From contig JAUIFO010000008.1 in assembly GCA_030430385.1 (NCBI GenBank), forward strand, positions 54,126 through 118,125: a stretch of 64,000 nucleotides of DNA. Reading direction: 5' to 3'. Position 1 is the first letter of the stretch. Each line of letters opens with the position of its first letter. Source of the DNA: Bacteroidia bacterium (lineage in GTDB: Bacteria > Bacteroidota > Bacteroidia > Flavobacteriales > Flavobacteriaceae). Under the pieces are notes generated by a model. It was not told the DNA's origin, ran no database searches, and saw only the letters and a program-made list of their open reading frames with translations. Below, in pieces: positions 32,861 through 41,956 of the stretch. The translations under genes were made by a program, and so were the position numbers.

Positions 32861-35020
32861 ATGAAACAACTACAACTATTATGCATGGCATTATTATTTG
32901 GTGCCTTAGCAAATGCGCAATCTAGAACTATTACAGGAACTGTTACCTCAAATACTGATGGACTCCCATTGCCTGGTGTCAATGTTATTGTAAAAGGGAC
33001 TTCAAATGGTGTTCAAACTGACTTTGATGGAAATTATTTTATTATGGCTGAAACAGGTGATGTTTTAGTATTCTCTTTTATTGGAATGAAAGAAACTACA
33101 GCCATAGTGGCTGGAAATAATGTAATAAATGTTGGAATGACTGAGGATGTTGAAGCATTGGAAGAAGTAGTAGTGATGGGATTTTCATCAATCTCTAGAG
33201 ATCGAATAACTTCAGCGGTATCTAGTGTAACAATTAAGGATATCAAAGGAACGTCTTCAGCAAGTGTTGATAACATGCTAAGAGGTGTAGCATCAGGAGT
33301 ACAAGTTACAGCACAAAATGGACAACGAGGTCAGTCACCATTTATAAAGATACGAGGGAACTCTTCCATTAATGGCGTAAAGTCAGAAAACAAAAATCAT
33401 AGCGTTAAGTTTAATGCAAAAGAACCACTTTACATTCTTGATGGAAAGCAAATTTCAGAGAGTGAGTTCAACAATATAGCAGTTAAAAAAATTAAACACA
33501 TAGAAGTTCTTTCAGCTATGCAGGGAGAAGTACTCTATGGTTATGCTGGAACAAAAGGAGTTATAGTATTGAGAACTAAAGGAAAGAAAAATTTTACTGA
33601 TACAAGTATCATCAAGGATTTCCTTAATGAATCTTACACACCAATTGAAGAAAATAATTTTGAGCTATCTCTTTATTCGCCATTATCTACATTCTCAATT
33701 GACGTTGATAAAGCTGGATATAGTAATATTAGACGTATGATTAACAACGGACAAAGTATTCCGAAAGAAGCGGTAAAAATTGAAGAAATGGTAAATTACT
33801 TTGATTACAATTACCCTCAACCAAAAAACAATCATCCTTTTTCTATAAATACTGAAGTTGTTCAAACACCATGGCATAAAAGTACTCAACTAGTTAGAAT
33901 CGGACTTCAAGGTAAAACGATTGATGTGGATCACCTTCCAGCTTCAAACCTCACATTTCTAATAGATGTTTCTGGTTCAATGAGTTCTCAAAATAAATTA
34001 CCATTGTTAAAAAAAGCATTTGCGCTACTAGTCAATCAATTGCGAGAACAAGATAAAGTGTCAATTGTTGTTTATGCTGGTGCTGCAGGTGTTGCTCTTG
34101 AACCAACATCTGGCAAACATAAAGATAAAATTTTGAGCGCATTACAAAACCTTGAATCTGGAGGCTCTACTGCTGGAGGAGCAGGAATAAAATTAGCTTA
34201 CAAATTGGCTAAAGAAAATTTCATAAAAAATGGCAACAACAGAGTTATTTTGGCTACAGATGGAGATTTTAATGTTGGAGCCTCAAGCGATCAAGACATG
34301 CAGGATTTAATTGAGAAAAAAAGAGAAACTGGCGTTTTCTTATCTGTTATTGGATTTGGATATGGCAACTATAAAGATTCAAAATTAGAGATTCTAGCAG
34401 ATAAAGGGAATGGTAATCATGCATATATTGATAATATGTTGGAAGCTCAGAAAGTATTTGGTAAGGAATTTGGTGGTACTTTATATACAATTGCAAAAGA
34501 CGTTAAAATTCAAGTAGAGTTCAATCCAAAAAAAGTTCAAGCATACAGACTTATTGGTTATGAAAATAGATTATTAGCTGATGAAGATTTTGTAGATGAT
34601 AAAAAAGATGCAGGTGAGTTAGGTAGCGGACATAAAGTTACAGCACTTTACGAGGTTGTTCCAGTAGGAGTAGATGTGAATTATTTAAAAAAAGTTCAAC
34701 CATTGAAATATACTAATATAGCAAACTCAAATAGCTACAATGATGAGTTATTTACTGTGAAATTTAGGTATAAACAACCAAATGAAGATAAAAGCAAAGA
34801 AATCGTACACATTCAAAAAAACGAATTGACTCAATCATCTAACGATATGAACTTTGCGGCTGCTGTAGCATTGTTTGGAATGAAGCTTAAAGATTCAAAA
34901 TACCATAATAATGCCTCAATTAGTGAAGTTTTAGAACTAGCTAATAAGGGAAAAGATGAAGATAGAAATGGTTATCGAGCAGAATTCATTCGTTTAGTTG
35001 AAACATACCAATCTTTATAA
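32861..35020 (+). CDS. vWA protein fused to carboxypeptidase-like and TonB-plug domains
   Basis: A 719-residue exported protein. Order: signal peptide (about 1-19, ending ANAQ); CarboxypepD_reg-like domain (about 22-100; ITGTVTSNTDGLPLPGVNV); a SusC-like plug domain (about 105-225; PLYILDGKQIS and GVIVLRTKGK) but no beta barrel; a YfbK-type N-terminal segment; a von Willebrand A domain with a complete MIDAS start DVSGS (D369, S371, S373); and a C-terminal YfbK-type domain. The parts suggest a periplasmic or surface adhesion or scaffold protein that may contact a TonB system. Monocistronic. Confidence 0.88.
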   Translation: MKQLQLLCMALLFGALANAQSRTITGTVTSNTDGLPLPGVNVIVKGTSNGVQTDFDGNYFIMAETGDVLVFSFIGMKETTAIVAGNNVINVGMTEDVEALEEVVVMGFSSISRDRITSAVSSVTIKDIKGTSSASVDNMLRGVASGVQVTAQNGQRGQSPFIKIRGNSSINGVKSENKNHSVKFNAKEPLYILDGKQISESEFNNIAVKKIKHIEVLSAMQGEVLYGYAGTKGVIVLRTKGKKNFTDTSIIKDFLNESYTPIEENNFELSLYSPLSTFSIDVDKAGYSNIRRMINNGQSIPKEAVKIEEMVNYFDYNYPQPKNNHPFSINTEVVQTPWHKSTQLVRIGLQGKTIDVDHLPASNLTFLIDVSGSMSSQNKLPLLKKAFALLVNQLREQDKVSIVVYAGAAGVALEPTSGKHKDKILSALQNLESGGSTAGGAGIKLAYKLAKENFIKNGNNRVILATDGDFNVGASSDQDMQDLIEKKRETGVFLSVIGFGYGNYKDSKLEILADKGNGNHAYIDNMLEAQKVFGKEFGGTLYTIAKDVKIQVEFNPKKVQAYRLIGYENRLLADEDFVDDKKDAGELGSGHKVTALYEVVPVGVDVNYLKKVQPLKYTNIANSNSYNDELFTVKFRYKQPNEDKSKEIVHIQKNELTQSSNDMNFAAAVALFGMKLKDSKYHNNASISEVLELANKGKDEDRNGYRAEFIRLVETYQSL

Positions 35021-35026
35021 CTAATA

Positions 35027-36670
35027 CTATACCTGCAACACACCCAAATTAAAAGGCTTTTCAATAGGAGCGTGGTTGGCGGCTTCAATTCCCATGCTAA
35101 TCCACGTTCTTGTGTCTAGCGGATTAATAACAGCATCTGTCCATAATCTAGCTGCTGCATAATACGGAGACACTTGATTGTCATACCTGCTTTTAATGTT
35201 GTCGAATAATTCTTTTTCTTTTTCAGCAGTTATTTTTTCGCCTTGCTTTTCAAGTGAGGCTTTTTCAATTTGTAGTAACACCTTTGCCGCTGAGTTTCCA
35301 CTCATTACAGCTAATTCGGCACTTGGCCAAGCTACAATTAAACGCGGATCATAAGCTTTTCCACACATAGCGTAATTTCCTGCTCCATAACTGTTTCCTA
35401 TTACTATAGTGAACTTTGGGACTACAGAATTACTTACAGCATTCACCATTTTAGCACCATCTTTAATTATGCCGCCATGCTCAGATTTGCTTCCAACCAT
35501 AAACCCAGTGACATCTTGTAAAAAGACTAACGGAATTTTCTTCTGATTACAATTCGCAATAAAGCGGGTAGCCTTATCGGCACTATCATTATAAATCACA
35601 CCGCCAAATTGCATTTCGCTTGGTTTCGTCTTAGCACCTTTTGTCTTTACAATATGTCTTTGATTGGCAATAATTCCCACAGCCCAACCATCAATTCTAG
35701 CGTAGGCAGTGATAATGGTTTTACCATAGCCTTCTTTATATTCGTCAAATTCACTATTGTCGACGAGACGTTTGATGATGTCTTTCATATCGTATTGGTC
35801 GGCTCGAGATCTAGGAAGAATTCCAAACATATCCTCAGGATTTTCCTTAGGCTTTTTTGAAGCTACTCTATTAAAACCAGCAGTATCATAATCGCCAATT
35901 TTATCTATAAGACGTTGAATGGTTTCTAGCGCATCTTTATCGTCTTTGGCCTTGTAATCTGTAACACCTGAAATTTCACAATGTGTTGTTGCACCTCCAA
36001 GGGTTTCATTATCAATACTTTCACCAATAGCTGCCTTAACGAGGTAGCTACCAGCAAGGAATATACTTCCTGTTTTATCTACAATTAAAGCCTCATCGCT
36101 CATAATAGGCAAGTAGGCCCCACCAGCAACACAGCTTCCCATAACAGCTGCAATTTGAGTGATTCCCATACTGCTCATAACGGCATTGTTTCTAAAAATA
36201 CGACCAAAATGCTCTTTATCTGGAAAGATCTCATCTTGCATAGGTAAGTACACACCTGCAGAATCAACAAGGTAAATGATTGGTAATTTATTTTCTATGG
36301 CAATTTCTTGAGCACGCAAATTCTTTTTTCCTGTAATAGGAAACCAAGCTCCAGCTTTAACTGTAGCATCATTTGCGACAACAATACATTGTTTTCCTTT
36401 GATGTATCCAATTTTAACAACAACTCCTCCAGATGGACAACCACCATGCTCTTTATACATATCGTCTCCAGCAAAAGCACCAATTTCAATGGTAGGCTTC
36501 TTTGAATCGAGTAAAAAATCAATACGTTCTCTTGCAGTCAATTTACCTTTAGCGTGATGTTTTTCAATACGCTTTTCACCACCTCCAAGCTTCACTTTTG
36601 CTAGACGTTTCTTTAAATCTGAAAGCAGTAATTTATTATGATCTTCGTTTTTATTGAAGTTTAAATCCAT
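35027..36670 (-). CDS. Acyl-CoA carboxylase beta (carboxyltransferase) subunit
   Basis: A 547-residue biotin-dependent carboxyltransferase with two crotonase-like halves. Visible features: KGKLTARERIDFLLD near the start, GSCVAGGAYLPIMSDEALIV for acyl-CoA binding, and TIVIGNSYGAGNYAMCGKAYDPRLI in the second half. Substrate could be methylcrotonyl-, propionyl- or geranyl-CoA; the biotin carboxylase partner is not in this window, so the choice is open. It converges on the vWA gene with only six bases between stops. Confidence 0.9.
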   Translation of the reverse strand: MDLNFNKNEDHNKLLLSDLKKRLAKVKLGGGEKRIEKHHAKGKLTARERIDFLLDSKKPTIEIGAFAGDDMYKEHGGCPSGGVVVKIGYIKGKQCIVVANDATVKAGAWFPITGKKNLRAQEIAIENKLPIIYLVDSAGVYLPMQDEIFPDKEHFGRIFRNNAVMSSMGITQIAAVMGSCVAGGAYLPIMSDEALIVDKTGSIFLAGSYLVKAAIGESIDNETLGGATTHCEISGVTDYKAKDDKDALETIQRLIDKIGDYDTAGFNRVASKKPKENPEDMFGILPRSRADQYDMKDIIKRLVDNSEFDEYKEGYGKTIITAYARIDGWAVGIIANQRHIVKTKGAKTKPSEMQFGGVIYNDSADKATRFIANCNQKKIPLVFLQDVTGFMVGSKSEHGGIIKDGAKMVNAVSNSVVPKFTIVIGNSYGAGNYAMCGKAYDPRLIVAWPSAELAVMSGNSAAKVLLQIEKASLEKQGEKITAEKEKELFDNIKSRYDNQVSPYYAAARLWTDAVINPLDTRTWISMGIEAANHAPIEKPFNLGVLQV

Positions 36671-36760
36671 AGTTGAATAAATTTCCTACGAATTTACAAA
36701 ACCCAATACGTATTAAAAAGTGAATGTTTTGTTAAATATAATTACATGGAAATATATTCC

Positions 36761-36791
36761 TTGGAAAATAAAATAGTTTGTCATACATTTG
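36761..36791 (+). promoter_or_regulatory. Promoter of the reductase-MarR operon with overlapping inverted repeat
   Basis: TTG at 36761-36763, 20 bases, then TACATTTG at 36784-36791 (perfect). The leader is about 17 bases. Just upstream, GGAAATATATTCC (36748-36760) forms GGAA/TTCC arms with an AT core, a plausible operator for the MarR protein encoded in the operon. Confidence 0.65.
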
Positions 36792-36812
36792 TACCAACAA
36801 ATTATTATAAGT

Positions 36813-37343
36813 ATGAAACAAATAATAGCATTTGCAGGAAGCAAGAGTAAAAGTTCGATCAACAAACAACTCGCTGAGTATACAGCAAGTCTGGTAGGAG
36901 ATGTTGAAGTGATCAAATTAGATTTAAACGATTTTGAAATGCCAATCTACGGCGTTGATTACGAAGCAGAATTTGGAATACCTGAAAACGCACAAAAGTT
37001 TTTAGATCATATCAAATCTTCTGACGGAATCATATTATCATTAGCAGAACATAATGGCGCTTACACGGTTGCCTTTAAAAATGCGTTCGATTGGATGTCA
37101 AGGATAGATGGTAAGCTATGGAGTGATAAACCAATGTTATTGATGGCTACTTCACCTGGAGGAAGAGGAGGAGTGACAGTTCTTGAAATTGCTAAAGGAC
37201 GTTTCCCATTCATGGGAGGAAATATTGTTGGTGATTTTTCATTACCTTCATTTGGAACAAATTTTCAGAATGGTAAGATCATAAATGAAGACCTAAATAC
37301 GCAATTGTCAGAAGTTGTTAGTCAGTTTAAAAACAGTTTGTAA
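36813..37343 (+). CDS. NADPH-dependent FMN reductase family protein
   Basis: A 176-residue flavodoxin-fold oxidoreductase: IIAFAGSKSKSSINKQLAEY binds FMN phosphate, SLAEHNGAYTVAFKNAFDW and LLMATSPGGRGG complete the flavin site. Relatives reduce FMN, quinones, azo compounds or chromate. I chose the ATG at 36813; an upstream in-frame start at 36789 would lie within the -7 box. It is followed nine bases later by a MarR gene, probably its regulator. Confidence 0.9.
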   Translation: MKQIIAFAGSKSKSSINKQLAEYTASLVGDVEVIKLDLNDFEMPIYGVDYEAEFGIPENAQKFLDHIKSSDGIILSLAEHNGAYTVAFKNAFDWMSRIDGKLWSDKPMLLMATSPGGRGGVTVLEIAKGRFPFMGGNIVGDFSLPSFGTNFQNGKIINEDLNTQLSEVVSQFKNSL

Positions 37344-37352
37344 TTAAATCTT

Positions 37353-37790
37353 ATGGGAGACTTAGCAAAAGATATCAATTCCAAATTCGAAAACAATAGA
37401 GTCAAAGCACTATTAAACATTATCTATACTGCTAATTGGATTTCTAGTTGTCAGAATGAATTTTTCAAAGACTACGGAATTTCACCACAACAGTATAATA
37501 TTCTTAGAATTTTAAAAGGCGCTAAAGAACCGTTAAAAGTACAAACTATCAAAGATCGCATGTTAGAACGTTCTCCAAATGCTACGCGTCTAATGGATAA
37601 GCTTTGTGCTAAGCATTTAATTGAACGATTACCTTCAGAATTTGATAGAAGGGTTGTGAAAATTGTAATCACCAAACAAGGGTTGGATCTTCTAGATTCT
37701 ATTCCGAATAACTTAAACAAAGAATTGTTAAAAAACTTATCTGAAGCTGAAGCGGAACAATTAAGTGATTTACTTGATAAAATGCGATAA
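37353..37790 (+). CDS. MarR family transcriptional regulator
   Basis: A 145-residue winged-helix regulator. The recognition region is VQTIKDRMLERSPNATRLMDKLCAKHLIERLPSEFDRR, with the conserved wing DRR motif. One cysteine lies near the N-terminal helix (SSCQNEFF), a place where some MarR proteins sense oxidants or electrophiles. It is co-transcribed with the FMN reductase and lies just upstream of two pirin genes, so an autoregulated redox or quinone response is likely but unproven. Confidence 0.88.
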   Translation: MGDLAKDINSKFENNRVKALLNIIYTANWISSCQNEFFKDYGISPQQYNILRILKGAKEPLKVQTIKDRMLERSPNATRLMDKLCAKHLIERLPSEFDRRVVKIVITKQGLDLLDSIPNNLNKELLKNLSEAEAEQLSDLLDKMR

Positions 37791-37842
37791 GCTATTTTTT
37801 TAACCTTTTATTTTCCATGGAGAATAAATAAACGATACGATT

Positions 37843-38715
37843 ATGAAACTAAATACAATAAAAAGAGCAGGCAAGAGTCATTTTGTAAATATGGGACCTA
37901 TTCGCTTGAGACAACCATTTCCAACGCAACATATAGAAATGATTGATCCATTTATTTTATTGCATCATTATGGTCCTTATGATATTTCAGAGACTAATAA
38001 TCCTTTTGATCTTGGTCCGCATCCTCATCGCGGATTTGAGCCAGTCACTTTTTTAGTGCAAGGCGAACAATTACATCGTGATTCATTGGGTAATGAAAGT
38101 ATTGTAGAGGCTGGTGATGTACAATGGACGACTGCAGGAAGAGGTATTGTGCATGCTGAAGGTCCAACGAAAGCACTTGTTAAAAAAGGAGGAACTATTG
38201 AAGGCATTCAGTTGTGGCTTAACTTACCTGCCGAAAAGAAAATGATGCCAGCTAATTATCAGCATGAAAAATCTGAAGACTTTAATGCCATTACTTCAGA
38301 TGATGGAAACGTCACACTTAAGATTATTGCTGGTGTGTTACACAATCAATATGGTAAAATAGCAACGCAAACGGCTGTCAATGCTTTTATGATTGATGCT
38401 AAAGCTAATGGCGAAATATCAATTCCGTACAGTAATACGCATCAGAGTATGCTGTATTTGCTTAGCGGAAAGGTCATTGTAAATAATGTTGAAGCCTTAG
38501 AGTTTGACAAAAATCAGTTAATGGAATTTCAACAGGATGGAGAAGGCATTAAAATTAAAGCTGAAAGCGATTCAAAGTTATTGTTTTTATCTGGAGAGCC
38601 TATCAATGAAACTGTAGCTACTTATGGTCCTTATGTTATGAATTCACAAACAGAATTATTAGAGGCTATGCGTGATTACCAAATGGGTAAAATGGGATTT
38701 TTACCTGCTAATTAA
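37843..38715 (+). CDS. Pirin family protein
   Basis: A 290-residue bicupin. The metal-site motif HPHRGFEPVTFLVQGEQLHRDS and the following AGDVQWTTAGRGIVHAEGP are typical of pirins. Some bacterial pirins have quercetin 2,3-dioxygenase activity or act as redox sensors. It follows the MarR gene by 52 bases and precedes a second pirin gene by 21 bases. Confidence 0.9.
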   Translation: MKLNTIKRAGKSHFVNMGPIRLRQPFPTQHIEMIDPFILLHHYGPYDISETNNPFDLGPHPHRGFEPVTFLVQGEQLHRDSLGNESIVEAGDVQWTTAGRGIVHAEGPTKALVKKGGTIEGIQLWLNLPAEKKMMPANYQHEKSEDFNAITSDDGNVTLKIIAGVLHNQYGKIATQTAVNAFMIDAKANGEISIPYSNTHQSMLYLLSGKVIVNNVEALEFDKNQLMEFQQDGEGIKIKAESDSKLLFLSGEPINETVATYGPYVMNSQTELLEAMRDYQMGKMGFLPAN

Positions 38716-38736
38716 TTATTTATTACAACTATTATT

Positions 38737-39453
38737 ATGAAAACTATACTGCATAAATCAGAAACTAGAGGATTTGCTAATCATGGATGGCTTAAGTCAC
38801 ATCATACCTTCAGTTTTGCCAGTTACCAAAACCCTGAACGTATGAATTTTGGAGCCTTACGTGTTTTAAATGATGATATCGTTCAGCCTAAAATGGGATT
38901 TGGAACCCATCCGCATCAGAATATGGAAATTATTTCTATTCCATTAAAAGGCGCATTGTCTCATAAGGATAGTATGGGAAACAAACGTGCTATTGAGGTT
39001 GGTGAAGTGCAAGTAATGAGCGCTGGTACAGGATTAACACATTCCGAATTTAATGATAGTAAAACGGAAGCGGTTAATTTTCTTCAACTATGGATCATTC
39101 CTGAGGAGATGAATGTTACACCTAATTATGAACAACGCTTATTTTCTTCTGACGATATGCAAAATCAGCTGCAAACTATTGTCGCTCCAAAAGATAAATT
39201 AGAAGGTGATGCTTTACCTATCAGTCAACAAGCCTATATTTATAGAACGGAACTAGAATCTAATAACGCATTAGATCTTGTATTGAAATCTGAAGGCAAT
39301 GGTGCTTATGTTTTTGTAGTAGAAGGCTCTATAGAAGTTGGAAACACCAAACTTTCTAAAAGAGATGCCATAGGTATTTCTGAAACGGATCGAATTGAGA
39401 TAAAGGCTAATGAAGCATCAAAACTAATTATTGTAGAAGTTCCAATGTCATAG
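38737..39453 (+). CDS. Pirin family protein (YhhW type)
   Basis: A 238-residue bicupin of the shorter YhhW-like branch, with metal ligands in FGTHPHQNMEIISIPLKGALSHKDSMG and SAGTGLTHSEFND. E. coli YhhW degrades quercetin in vitro. The start LHKSETRGFANHGWLKSHHTFSF region is typical. It ends the reductase-MarR-pirin-pirin run and is followed by a terminator. Confidence 0.9.
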   Translation: MKTILHKSETRGFANHGWLKSHHTFSFASYQNPERMNFGALRVLNDDIVQPKMGFGTHPHQNMEIISIPLKGALSHKDSMGNKRAIEVGEVQVMSAGTGLTHSEFNDSKTEAVNFLQLWIIPEEMNVTPNYEQRLFSSDDMQNQLQTIVAPKDKLEGDALPISQQAYIYRTELESNNALDLVLKSEGNGAYVFVVEGSIEVGNTKLSKRDAIGISETDRIEIKANEASKLIIVEVPMS

Positions 39454-39474
39454 CATTGTGATTGGTTAATAGCT

Positions 39475-39502
39475 AAAGCATCCAAATTTTGGATGCTTTT
39501 TT
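39475..39502 (+). terminator. Terminator after the pirin genes
   Basis: AAAGCATCCAAA pairs with TTTGGATGCTTT around a minimal loop and ends in a T-run. Confidence 0.85.
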
Positions 39503-39545
39503 GTTTAAAAAACACGATATTTGTTTTTCCCTTAAAAAACTAATT

Positions 39546-39728
39546 ATGGCAATGAATAAAAATACAGTGTTAGCTTGGGCTACCACAATAATGATAATCG
39601 TAGGTTTAGGTTTAATAGCATTAGGAGCATTTCGATATGATGATGTCGCTGGATGGGGATTTGCGTCTGTTGGTATTGGCTTTTTCGCAATCGCTTGGGT
39701 GTTTAATGCTTTAAAAGGTAGAGTATAA
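39546..39728 (+). CDS. Small CAL67264-type membrane protein
   Basis: A 60-residue protein with two hydrophobic helices; the sequence around ALGAFRYDDVAGWGF and WVFNALKGRV matches a family I recognise as conserved in Flavobacteriia (named after a Gramella protein). Function unknown. I chose the ATG at 39546, because the longer reading frame from 39489 would run through the upstream terminator; a second ATG two codons later is also possible. Its stop overlaps the ettA start (TAATG), so it is translationally coupled to ettA. Confidence 0.8.
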   Translation: MAMNKNTVLAWATTIMIIVGLGLIALGAFRYDDVAGWGFASVGIGFFAIAWVFNALKGRV

Positions 39729-41419
39729 TGAGTGACGATAAAAAAGTAATTTTTTCAATGTCTGGTATTACCAAGACATTTCAATCTGCTAATACACCAG
39801 TTTTAAAGAATATTTATTTAAGTTTCTTTTATGGAGCAAAAATTGGAATACTCGGACTTAACGGTTCTGGAAAGTCAACGCTTCTTAAAATAATTGCTGG
39901 TGTCGATAAGAATTATCAAGGTGATGTAGTGTTTTCTCCTGGCTATACAGTTGGTTATTTAGAACAAGAGCCGCAACTAGATGACAATAAAACTGTTATG
40001 GAAGTAGTTCGTGAAGGTGCTGCTGAAACTGTTGCTATTCTTGATGAATATAATCGTATCAATGATCAGTTTGGTTTGGAAGAGGTTTATAGCGATCCTG
40101 ATAAAATGGAAAAGCTAATGAATCGCCAAGCTGAACTTCAAGATCAAATTGATGCCTCTAATGCTTGGGAATTAGATACTAAGTTAGAAATTGCTATGGA
40201 CGCTTTAAGAACTCCAGATGGCGACAAAAAAATTAGTGTTTTATCTGGTGGAGAAAGACGTCGCGTGGCTCTCTGCCGTTTACTATTAAAAGAACCTGAT
40301 GTATTGCTCCTTGATGAGCCTACCAACCACTTAGATGCTGAATCTGTTCACTGGTTAGAGCATCATTTAGCACAATATAAAGGGACAGTAATTGCTGTTA
40401 CTCACGATAGATACTTCTTAGATAATGTAGCTGGTTGGATATTAGAACTAGATCGAGGTGAAGGTATCCCATGGAAAGGAAATTATTCGTCTTGGTTAGA
40501 TCAAAAATCTAAGCGCTTAGCACAAGAAAGTAAAACGGCTTCTAAACGTCAAAAAACTTTAGAACGCGAGTTGGAATGGGTGAGACAAGGTGCTAAAGGT
40601 CGACAAACCAAGCAAAAAGCACGTTTGAAGAATTATGATAAGTTGATGAGCCAAGATCAAAAACAATTGGATGAAAAACTGGAAATTTACATTCCTAATG
40701 GTCCAAGACTTGGAACAAATGTTATAGAAGCTAAAGGTGTTAGCAAAGGCTATGATGATAAGTTATTGTATGAAGATCTGAATTTTAATCTACCTCAAGC
40801 TGGTATTGTTGGAGTTATTGGTCCTAATGGTGCTGGTAAAACTACAATATTCCGTATGATTATGGGAGAAGAGACACCTGATAAAGGGGAATTTGTGGTT
40901 GGAGAGACAGCGAAGATAGCTTATGTTGATCAATCACATGCAAATATTGATCCTTCAAAAACAATATGGCAAAATTTTAGCGACGAACAGGAGCTTATAA
41001 TGATGGGTGGACGTCAAGTTAATTCTCGTGCCTATTTAAGTCGTTTTAACTTTTCGGGTAGTGAACAAAATAAAGCTGTAAAATTACTTTCTGGTGGTGA
41101 ACGTAACCGTTTGCATTTGGCAATGACACTTAAAGAAGAAGGTAATGTATTACTTTTAGATGAGCCTACTAACGATCTTGATGTCAACACATTAAGAGCA
41201 TTAGAAGAAGGGCTTGAAAACTTTGCTGGTTGCGCTGTGGTTATCTCTCACGATAGGTGGTTTTTAGATCGTATTTGTACGCACATTTTAGCCTTTGAAG
41301 GTGATAGTCAAGTGTATTTCTTTGAAGGTAGTTTTTCCGATTACGAAGAGAACAAAAAGAAACGACTAGGAGGTGACCTCATGCCTAAACGTATTAAGTA
41401 TAAAAAGTTAGTACGCTAA
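39728..41419 (+). CDS. ettA: Energy-dependent translational throttle protein EttA (ABC-F ATPase)
   Basis: A 563-residue cytoplasmic ABC-F protein that binds the ribosomal E site and gates elongation according to ATP level. Two ATPase domains are complete: Walker A GLNGSGKST and GPNGAGKTT, signatures LSGGERRRVALCR and LSGGERNRLHLAM, and Walker B LLLDEPTNHLD and LLLDEPTNDLD. Between them lies the charged linker KSKRLAQESKTASKRQKTLERE. Length and linker match EttA better than other ABC-F members. Coupled to the upstream small membrane protein. Confidence 0.95.
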   Translation: MSDDKKVIFSMSGITKTFQSANTPVLKNIYLSFFYGAKIGILGLNGSGKSTLLKIIAGVDKNYQGDVVFSPGYTVGYLEQEPQLDDNKTVMEVVREGAAETVAILDEYNRINDQFGLEEVYSDPDKMEKLMNRQAELQDQIDASNAWELDTKLEIAMDALRTPDGDKKISVLSGGERRRVALCRLLLKEPDVLLLDEPTNHLDAESVHWLEHHLAQYKGTVIAVTHDRYFLDNVAGWILELDRGEGIPWKGNYSSWLDQKSKRLAQESKTASKRQKTLERELEWVRQGAKGRQTKQKARLKNYDKLMSQDQKQLDEKLEIYIPNGPRLGTNVIEAKGVSKGYDDKLLYEDLNFNLPQAGIVGVIGPNGAGKTTIFRMIMGEETPDKGEFVVGETAKIAYVDQSHANIDPSKTIWQNFSDEQELIMMGGRQVNSRAYLSRFNFSGSEQNKAVKLLSGGERNRLHLAMTLKEEGNVLLLDEPTNDLDVNTLRALEEGLENFAGCAVVISHDRWFLDRICTHILAFEGDSQVYFFEGSFSDYEENKKKRLGGDLMPKRIKYKKLVR

Positions 41420-41435
41420 ATAATTGGCTGAAAGT

Positions 41436-41636
41436 TTATTGATAGAGATGATTATCGGTTATTCTGTAATCATTGCCATCAATGTCTAAGTTTTTTAAAC
41501 GTTCAACATTAGTATCAAACCTATCTATTTCTTTGCGTATAGAGGATTCGTGCTCGTGAGCATATAAATCAGCTTTAGAAAAGATGACGTACACTATAAA
41601 AATGCTGAAGAAAATAAAGAGAAAAGCGAATGTCAT
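41436..41636 (-). CDS. Small single-pass membrane protein
   Basis: A 66-residue protein with one N-terminal transmembrane helix (about 3-20) and a charged tail ending ITDNHLYQ. I do not recognise it. Its upstream neighbour on the same strand has the same plan and a similar ending, so the two may be diverged duplicates. The gap to that gene is seven bases, giving a two-gene operon. Confidence 0.65.
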   Translation of the reverse strand: MTFAFLFIFFSIFIVYVIFSKADLYAHEHESSIRKEIDRFDTNVERLKNLDIDGNDYRITDNHLYQ

Positions 41637-41643
41637 AATTTAA

Positions 41644-41865
41644 TTAACTATCGTATAAATGACCTTCGGTAAAATCGGTGTATTCTTGTTTTTCAGTTTT
41701 GTACTTACTTCTATCCATTAAACGCTTGTTTTCAGCCTTAAGCCTATACATTTTTAGGACAGCAATACCAATAAAAACTGAGAATATTATAGCGGTAACT
41801 ATCAGGACGATAGTTAGTTGCGTTGTACTTACAAGAGGGATTGCTTCGAGGAAATGTACTAACAT
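41644..41865 (-). CDS. Small single-pass membrane protein
   Basis: A 73-residue protein with one transmembrane helix (about 15-38) and a basic tail that ends in TEGHLYDS. I chose the ATG at 41865: an ATG eleven codons upstream lies before the predicted start of transcription. The promoter is clear on the minus strand (TATATTTG at 41903-41896, TTG 18 bases upstream). Function unknown. Confidence 0.7.
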   Translation of the reverse strand: MLVHFLEAIPLVSTTQLTIVLIVTAIIFSVFIGIAVLKMYRLKAENKRLMDRSKYKTEKQEYTDFTEGHLYDS

Positions 41866-41895
41866 ATGACTTAAGTTTAAACAGATTTGGATAAT

Positions 41896-41924
41896 CAAAT
41901 ATACAATTTAAATTCGATCTCCAA
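41896..41924 (-). promoter_or_regulatory. Promoter of the two small membrane protein genes
   Basis: Minus strand: TTG at 41924-41922, 18 bases, TATATTTG at 41903-41896. Leader of about 26 bases to the ATG at 41865. Confidence 0.55.
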
Positions 41925-41956
41925 CTATTTCATAATAAAAAAGTTACATTTTTTAT

